NCBI GenBank assembly: GCA_017409465.1
Contig: JAFQSQ010000010.1
Span: forward strand, 24,427 to 88,426
DNA length: 64,000 nt
Source of the DNA: Akkermansia sp.
GTDB taxonomy: Bacteria > Verrucomicrobiota > Verrucomicrobiia > Verrucomicrobiales > Akkermansiaceae
Reading direction: 5' to 3'
The stretch's first letter is position 1. Each line of letters starts with the position of its first letter. This document shows, piece after piece, positions 60,008 to 64,000 of the stretch. The notes under the pieces were generated by a model. It was given only the letters and a program-made list of their open reading frames with translations, did no database searches and was not told the DNA's origin. The position numbers and the translations under genes were made by a program.

Positions 60008-60874
60008 TCAGGCGCCGAGCTGGAAGCGGTGGAAAGCCACGACGGTCACCTTGTCGCCCAGGGACTTGCCGGTGTTCTCCACGAGCTTGGCCACGGAGAT
60101 GGAGGGGTCCTTCACGAACTCCTGGTCCATGAGGCAGCTCTGCTTGTAGAGGGCGCGCAGCTTGCCGGGGAGAATCTTCTCGAGCAGGTGCTCGGGCTTG
60201 CCCTCAGCGATGAGCTGAGCCTTGGCGATCTCCTGCTCCTCAGCCACGAAGGCGGGGTCGAGGGAGCTGGAGTCCACGCTCTTGGGAGCGCAGGCGGCGA
60301 TGTGCAGGGTGATGTCCTTGCACATGGTCTGGAAAGCCTCAGCCGCGGCGGTAGCAGCGTTGTCGCAAGCCACCTGCAGGAGCACGCCCACCTTGCCACC
60401 CATGTGGATGTAAGAGGCGATGGTGCCCTCGCCGGCCAGCGTGTAGCGGCCGAACTTGCGCAGCTTCATGTTCTCACCGATGACGGCGCACTGCTCGGCG
60501 ATGTACTTCTCGACCGTGGTGCCGTTGATGGCCACGTTGAGAGCCTCGTCCAGAGAGGTGGCAGAAGAGGCCTTGAGGGCAGCGCCGATCTCGGCGGCCA
60601 GAGCCTGGAACTTGTCACCCTTGGAGCAGAAGTCCGTCTCGCAGTTGATTTCGTAGATGATACCGTCCTTGCCTTCCACGACGGTGGCCACGATGCCTTC
60701 CTTGGCTTCGCGGTCAGCCTTCTTGGCAGCCTTGGCGATACCCTTCTCGCGGAGGTACTTGACGGCTTCGTCCATGTTGCCGTCGCACTCGACGAGAGCC
60801 TTCTTGCAGTCCATCATGCCGGCATCGGTCTTGATGCGCAGCTCCTTCACCATTGCGGCAGTAATTTCAGCCAT
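60008..60874 (-). CDS. tsf: Elongation factor Ts
   Basis: Guanine-nucleotide exchange factor for EF-Tu. It begins AEITAAMVKELRIKTDAGMMDCKKALVECDGNMDEAVKYLR, the highly conserved UBA-like N terminus and TDAGMMDCKKAL motif (about residues 16-27). YEINCETDFCSKGDKF and LLQVACDNAATAAA lie in the core. The length of 288 aa is normal. It follows rpsB by 33 nt on the same strand, the usual arrangement. Confidence 0.96.
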   Translation of the reverse strand: MAEITAAMVKELRIKTDAGMMDCKKALVECDGNMDEAVKYLREKGIAKAAKKADREAKEGIVATVVEGKDGIIYEINCETDFCSKGDKFQALAAEIGAALKASSATSLDEALNVAINGTTVEKYIAEQCAVIGENMKLRKFGRYTLAGEGTIASYIHMGGKVGVLLQVACDNAATAAAEAFQTMCKDITLHIAACAPKSVDSSSLDPAFVAEEQEIAKAQLIAEGKPEHLLEKILPGKLRALYKQSCLMDQEFVKDPSISVAKLVENTGKSLGDKVTVVAFHRFQLGA

Positions 60875-60907
60875 TGTCGTATGGTATTTCAGGTTATAAT
60901 TATCGGA

Positions 60908-61591
60908 TTAGGCGGGCTTGCTCTTGTTGATGGCCTCTACCAGGACGGAGAGGATCAGACGGATGGAGCGCACGGCGTCGTCGTTGCCCGGGATGGGGAA
61001 GTCCACGCTGTCGGGGTCGGCGTTGGAGTCGGTCAGCACGATCACGGGAATGCCCAGGATGTGAGCCTCGCGGATGGCGATGTCCTCGTGGTCAGCACCG
61101 ATGGCGACCATCACGTCGGGAGCGCCACCCATGTTGCGAATACCCTGAAGGTTGCGCTGCAGCTTCTCGCGTTCGCGAGCGAGGGCGGCGAGCTCCTTCT
61201 TGGACATGGACTTGTACTCGGGCTGCTTGTCGAGGTTCTCGAGGTAGTCAAGACGAGCGATGCTCTTCTTGATGGTGGTCATGTTGGTAAGCATACCGCC
61301 GAGCCAGCGGAAGTTCACATAGTACTGACCGGTAGCCTCGGCGGCCTCCTTCACAGCCTCCTGAGCCTGACGCTTGCAGCCCACGAAGAGAATCTTCTTG
61401 TTCTTGGCGGCAAGATCGCTGAGGAAAGCGCTGGCCTTGTCCAGGCACTTCTCGGTTTCCTCCAGGTTGATGATGTGGATACCATTCTTCTGGGTGAGAA
61501 TGTACTTCTTCATGTTCGGGTGCCACTTGCGGGTCTGATGACCAAAGTGCACACCGGCTTCCACCATCTTCGTAACGAGTTCGTTAATCAT
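60908..61591 (-). CDS. rpsB: 30S ribosomal protein S2
   Basis: 227 aa. MVEAGVHFGHQTRKWHPNMKKYI, then ILFVGCKRQAQEAV, WLGGMLTNMTTIKKSIARL, PDVMVAIGADHEDIAIREA and GIPVIVLTDSNADPDSVDFPIPGND are S2 motifs. It is the first gene of the rpsB-tsf operon. The leader between the promoter (61706-61734) and the ATG is about 105 nt, long enough for the autoregulatory structure known in other phyla, though I could not show one. Confidence 0.96.
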   Translation of the reverse strand: MINELVTKMVEAGVHFGHQTRKWHPNMKKYILTQKNGIHIINLEETEKCLDKASAFLSDLAAKNKKILFVGCKRQAQEAVKEAAEATGQYYVNFRWLGGMLTNMTTIKKSIARLDYLENLDKQPEYKSMSKKELAALAREREKLQRNLQGIRNMGGAPDVMVAIGADHEDIAIREAHILGIPVIVLTDSNADPDSVDFPIPGNDDAVRSIRLILSVLVEAINKSKPA

Positions 61592-61705
61592 TGTATTTGT
61601 ATGTGTTGTGCGTCCCTTGCGGCAGGTAACGCGGATTGTTGGAAGGTGCTGCGCTCACGCCCCCAGCCCTCCGTTGTTGATATTGCAGCATCAGCGGGGA
61701 CGCGC

Positions 61706-61734
61706 AGGATACTCCATTTGCTCCTCTTTGTCAA
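61706..61734 (-). promoter_or_regulatory. sigma70 promoter of rpsB-tsf
   Basis: Minus strand: TTGACA, 17-bp spacer, TATCCT. It is a strong match, as expected for a ribosomal-protein operon. Confidence 0.8.
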
Positions 61735-61778
61735 TCAAAATCATTGAGAATTCTCAGGTCTGAGCGAATTCTTAGGAC

Positions 61779-61807
61779 TGGACATCATCCTGAAAAAAGG
61801 ATATGAT
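61779..61807 (+). promoter_or_regulatory. promoter of the amine oxidase/UGM-like gene
   Basis: TGGACA, 17-bp spacer, TATGAT. It ends 12 nt before the ATG at 61820, so the mRNA would have a leader of only about 6 nt. Confidence 0.6.
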
Positions 61808-61819
61808 ACCCGGGATTTT

Positions 61820-63076
61820 ATGGTATCAAGAACTACAGCACAACGCTACGCTGTCATCGGCGGTGGTATCAGCGGGTTGGCAATGGCCCGGATGCTGATG
61901 GAGAAGGGGTGCACCGCCACCGTATTTGAAAAGGAAGGAACGCCGGGCGGATTGGTGCGGTGCGAACGCGTGGAGGGGATTCTCTACCATTGCGTGGGTG
62001 GGCATGTCTTTAACTCCCGAAATCCGGAAGTCATGGAATGGTTCTGGCGGCTCTTCGATAAACAGGATTTCACACATGCAACTCGTCATGCAGTCATCTC
62101 CCTGGAAGATGGTTCTCTGGTAGGATATCCTATCGAAAATCACCTCTACCAAATGCCGAAAGAATTGAGAGAATCGATTCTGGATGATTTGTTACAGATT
62201 GCCGGAGAAGGATATCCTGAGGATGATAATTTCAACGATTTTCTTCTCCATCGATTCGGCAAAACGCTTTATCACGAATACTTTGCACCATATAATCGGA
62301 AGATATGGCGCCGCAATCTCAGCGATGTGCCCCTGAATTGGCTGGAAGGCAAGCTGCCCATGCCGACAGTCAGGGAGATTCTGGCTGCCAATATCGGACA
62401 AACTCAGGAGATGAATATGGTGCACAGTACCTTCCACTACCCGAAACAAGGAGGATCTCAGCATGTGGCCGATACTCTTGCCAGCGGGGTCGATGTACGA
62501 TATCACAACCCGGTCACTCAAATACGGAGAGAAAACAATCGGTGGTATGTAAATGAGGAATCATTCGATGCCGTCATCTACTGTGCCAATGTAAAAGACC
62601 TGCCTGATATGATACAGGGAATTGACATTGACATAAGTGAAGTGAGTACCCTTGAGGCGCACGGCACTACATCTGTCCTGTGTGAGATTGATTCCAATCC
62701 CTACAGCTGGGTCTATATGCCCTCTGCTGCCCATGAGAGCCACCGAATCATCTGTACCGGTAATTTCGCCGCGAGTAATTCGCCTGTCGGTATGTCTACC
62801 GCAACGATTGAGTTTACCTTGACTCTGACCAGGGAGGAGATTCTGGAGCAATTGTCGCGTATCCCCTTCCATCCGCGCTACATCACCCACCGCTACAGCC
62901 CCTATACCTATCCAATCCAAACGACGGAAACACCCGGTATTATCGCCGGAGCCAGACAAAAACTCGCACCGCATCGTCTCTACCTGCTGGGACGCTTTGC
63001 CGAATGGGAGTATTACAATATGGATGCTGCCATAGCCGCCGCCATGAAGCTCAGTCGTCAGTTACTCCCGACCTGA
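61820..63076 (+). CDS. FAD amine-oxidase-fold protein, UDP-galactopyranose mutase-like
   Basis: 418 aa. The N-terminal FAD site is YAVIGGGISGLAMARMLMEKG (GGGISG at 14-19), then FEKEGTPGGLVRCERVEG. FAPYNRKIWRRNLSDVPLNW (about 157-176) matches the 'f.pYt.KqW' region of UDP-galactopyranose mutases and related protoporphyrinogen-oxidase-like proteins. The C terminus RLYLLGRFAEWEYYNMDAAI is the usual FAD-closing motif. In surface-polysaccharide loci such proteins act on UDP-sugars. No sugar gene is adjacent, so the substrate is open. The gene is AT-richer than rpsB-tsf and may be acquired. Confidence 0.8.
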   Translation: MVSRTTAQRYAVIGGGISGLAMARMLMEKGCTATVFEKEGTPGGLVRCERVEGILYHCVGGHVFNSRNPEVMEWFWRLFDKQDFTHATRHAVISLEDGSLVGYPIENHLYQMPKELRESILDDLLQIAGEGYPEDDNFNDFLLHRFGKTLYHEYFAPYNRKIWRRNLSDVPLNWLEGKLPMPTVREILAANIGQTQEMNMVHSTFHYPKQGGSQHVADTLASGVDVRYHNPVTQIRRENNRWYVNEESFDAVIYCANVKDLPDMIQGIDIDISEVSTLEAHGTTSVLCEIDSNPYSWVYMPSAAHESHRIICTGNFAASNSPVGMSTATIEFTLTLTREEILEQLSRIPFHPRYITHRYSPYTYPIQTTETPGIIAGARQKLAPHRLYLLGRFAEWEYYNMDAAIAAAMKLSRQLLPT

Positions 63077-63115
63077 GTTTCAAAGAGAGTGCCACCCCTC
63101 CTTGCAAGAGGCTGC

Positions 63116-63409
63116 TCAACGTTTGAGCTTGCTGAGGGCTGTGGTGCGCAGGTAGTCGATGAGCTCGGGGGTATTTTTCAGCAAATCGGCGGTGCCGGTG
63201 CTGAAAGGCAGATTGGCGAATGCTTCGCGGGTGAGCGTATCGGGGTTTTTCATCGCACCCATGACCAGACCCTGGATGGCGGTGATGGCTTCTTTATCAG
63301 CCAGCAGCTGTTCAAGTGCATCGCTGAGGCCCCCGGGGCAGTTGGCACGCAGGGTAGAGATGACATTGTTGCGAATGGCAGCGGCGGCAAGTTGTTCGAG
63401 AAGTCCCAT
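63116..63409 (-). CDS. Small hypothetical protein
   Basis: 97 aa, mostly helical, no membrane segment. It starts GLLEQLAAAAIRNNVISTL and continues CPGGLSDALEQLLADKEAI and NPDTLTREAFANLPFSTG. No family is recognised. The composition and codon use resemble the core genes. It is convergent with the UGM-like gene, 39 nt apart. Confidence 0.65.
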   Translation of the reverse strand: MGLLEQLAAAAIRNNVISTLRANCPGGLSDALEQLLADKEAITAIQGLVMGAMKNPDTLTREAFANLPFSTGTADLLKNTPELIDYLRTTALSKLKR

Positions 63410-63512
63410 AGCAGGCTCATCATAATCATATCTCCACGTATTGTCAAGAACAGACGAACTGAGTATTATTGATTCGGCAACTTTAATGACTGCTCAAGTT
63501 AAGACACCAAAG

Positions 63513-63823
63513 ATGGGAATTTGTCGGGCTGAAAGCCCGAGGAATTTTGAGCCCGGAAGGCGGTATAATCGTAGCGCGGGGCGGAGACGCGTAGCGGCGG
63601 AGCCTCGTTATGCACAAAAAATAAAGGAGCCCTGAGCGCAGGCGATAGGGCGGCATAAAGAGTTGTCTCCATATAGGACATCGCTTTATGCCGCCCGCTT
63701 TCGCGGGCTCAGCATTCTCTTTGTCTTCTACGAGGCCCTGACGGGCCTCGCTACGATTATGCCACCCATACGGGCTCAATATTCCGCTCGCTTACGCTCG
63801 CCGATTGCCCGACAACTTCCCAT
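63513..63823. repeat. MITE-like intergenic repeat, copy 4 (311 bp)
   Basis: The left end ATGGGAATTTGTCGGGC (63513-63529) and the right end GCCCGACAACTTCCCAT (63807-63823) are inverted repeats matching at 16 of 17 positions. The inside contains hairpins such as GGGCTGAAAGCCC and CCCATACGGGCTCAATATTC. It has no gene. Confidence 0.8.
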
Positions 63824-63829
63824 TTGGCG

Positions 63830-63884
63830 CTTAGCGTTAGTTGAAACCATCTGCGCGCAACGCAGCGAACTTTTCATTCGTACT
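63830..63884 (+). repeat. core of the MITE-like family, outside the 63513-63823 ends
   Basis: GCTTAGCGTTAGTTGAAACC, CATCTGCGCGCAACGCAGCG and AACTTTTCATTCGTAC match the core in copies 1 and 3. Here it lies just beyond the right end of copy 4, so two elements may be nested or recombined. From 63885 to 64000 I see no supported gene. Confidence 0.7.
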
Positions 63885-64000
63885 CGGTTAATTTTTTGTG
63901 GTAAATTGAACGCGTTCGGGGTAAAATCCGAGCCTGCGGAGAAGTCGATGAGAGATCGCAACTAACATCGACCGACTGGGGGTACACCCGCGTTCGTACA

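Overview
The window looks like a chromosome segment of a mucin-associated Verrucomicrobiota bacterium, most likely Akkermansia or a close relative. The main evidence is three exported proteins (26909-28987, 56559-57320, 58057-58878) ending in the short PEP-CTERM form PEPTTATLSLLALA...RRRRK, which I associate with that genus. A Gram-negative, meso-DAP cell wall (DNPR motif in MurE), an OprB-like porin and an exported GH36-like glycosidase fit this. The assignment is from recognition, not from a search.

Region by region: 51-13836 is a compact plus-strand division and cell-wall (dcw) operon: mraZ, rsmH with a long N-terminal extension, an FtsL-like protein, ftsI, murE, murF, mraY, murD, a LysM protein, ftsW, murG and an L,D-transpeptidase. 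murC, murB, ddl, ftsQ, ftsA and ftsZ are not in the window. 13910-25162 is mixed housekeeping: SPFH protein, CCA-adding enzyme, an AT-richer glycosyltransferase on the other strand, TM2 and DUF805 proteins, polyprenyl synthase, cysE, a FAD dehydrogenase, tRNA-Gln(CTG), an ankyrin protein with a metal-binding tail, and M3 oligopeptidase. 25275-33481 is accessory: porin, a Pmp-like PEP-CTERM protein, a broken paralogue of the ankyrin gene interrupted by a degenerate group II intron, then rpmB and a repetitive lipoprotein. 33482-47635 is core again: PBP1A, dnaN, rdgB, a MATE transporter, a TPR/coiled-coil protein, mnmG, holA and a GNAT protein. Between the TPR gene and mnmG sits an AAA/DUF4143 ATPase gene framed by two near-identical hairpins. 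48081-56084 holds an Hsp33-type chaperone, exported proteins of unknown function, RNase Z, an acyltransferase-like membrane protein and the glycosidase. 56085-60007 is gene-poor and repeat-rich, with two PEP-CTERM genes and a candidate small RNA. 60008-63409 has tsf and rpsB, a flavin amine oxidase/UGM-like protein and a small unknown protein.

How it fits together: the dcw operon makes lipid II and the septal synthase pair FtsW/FtsI; PBP1A and the L,D-transpeptidase add polymerisation and alternative cross-links, and the polyprenyl synthase may supply isoprenoid chains. The porin, glycosidase and PEP-CTERM proteins make up the surface and nutrient-acquisition part.

Three signals deserve attention. 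(1) Five copies of a promoter-like unit whose 17-bp spacer is filled by the palindrome TCGCATTNGNAATGCGA; three lie directly upstream of the three PEP-CTERM genes. (2) A hairpin-flanked DUF4143 ATPase cassette. (3) A 73-nt promoter-to-terminator unit with no ORF. A family of MITE-like repeats with ends like ATGGGAATTTGTCGGGC fills most longer intergenic gaps in the second half of the window.
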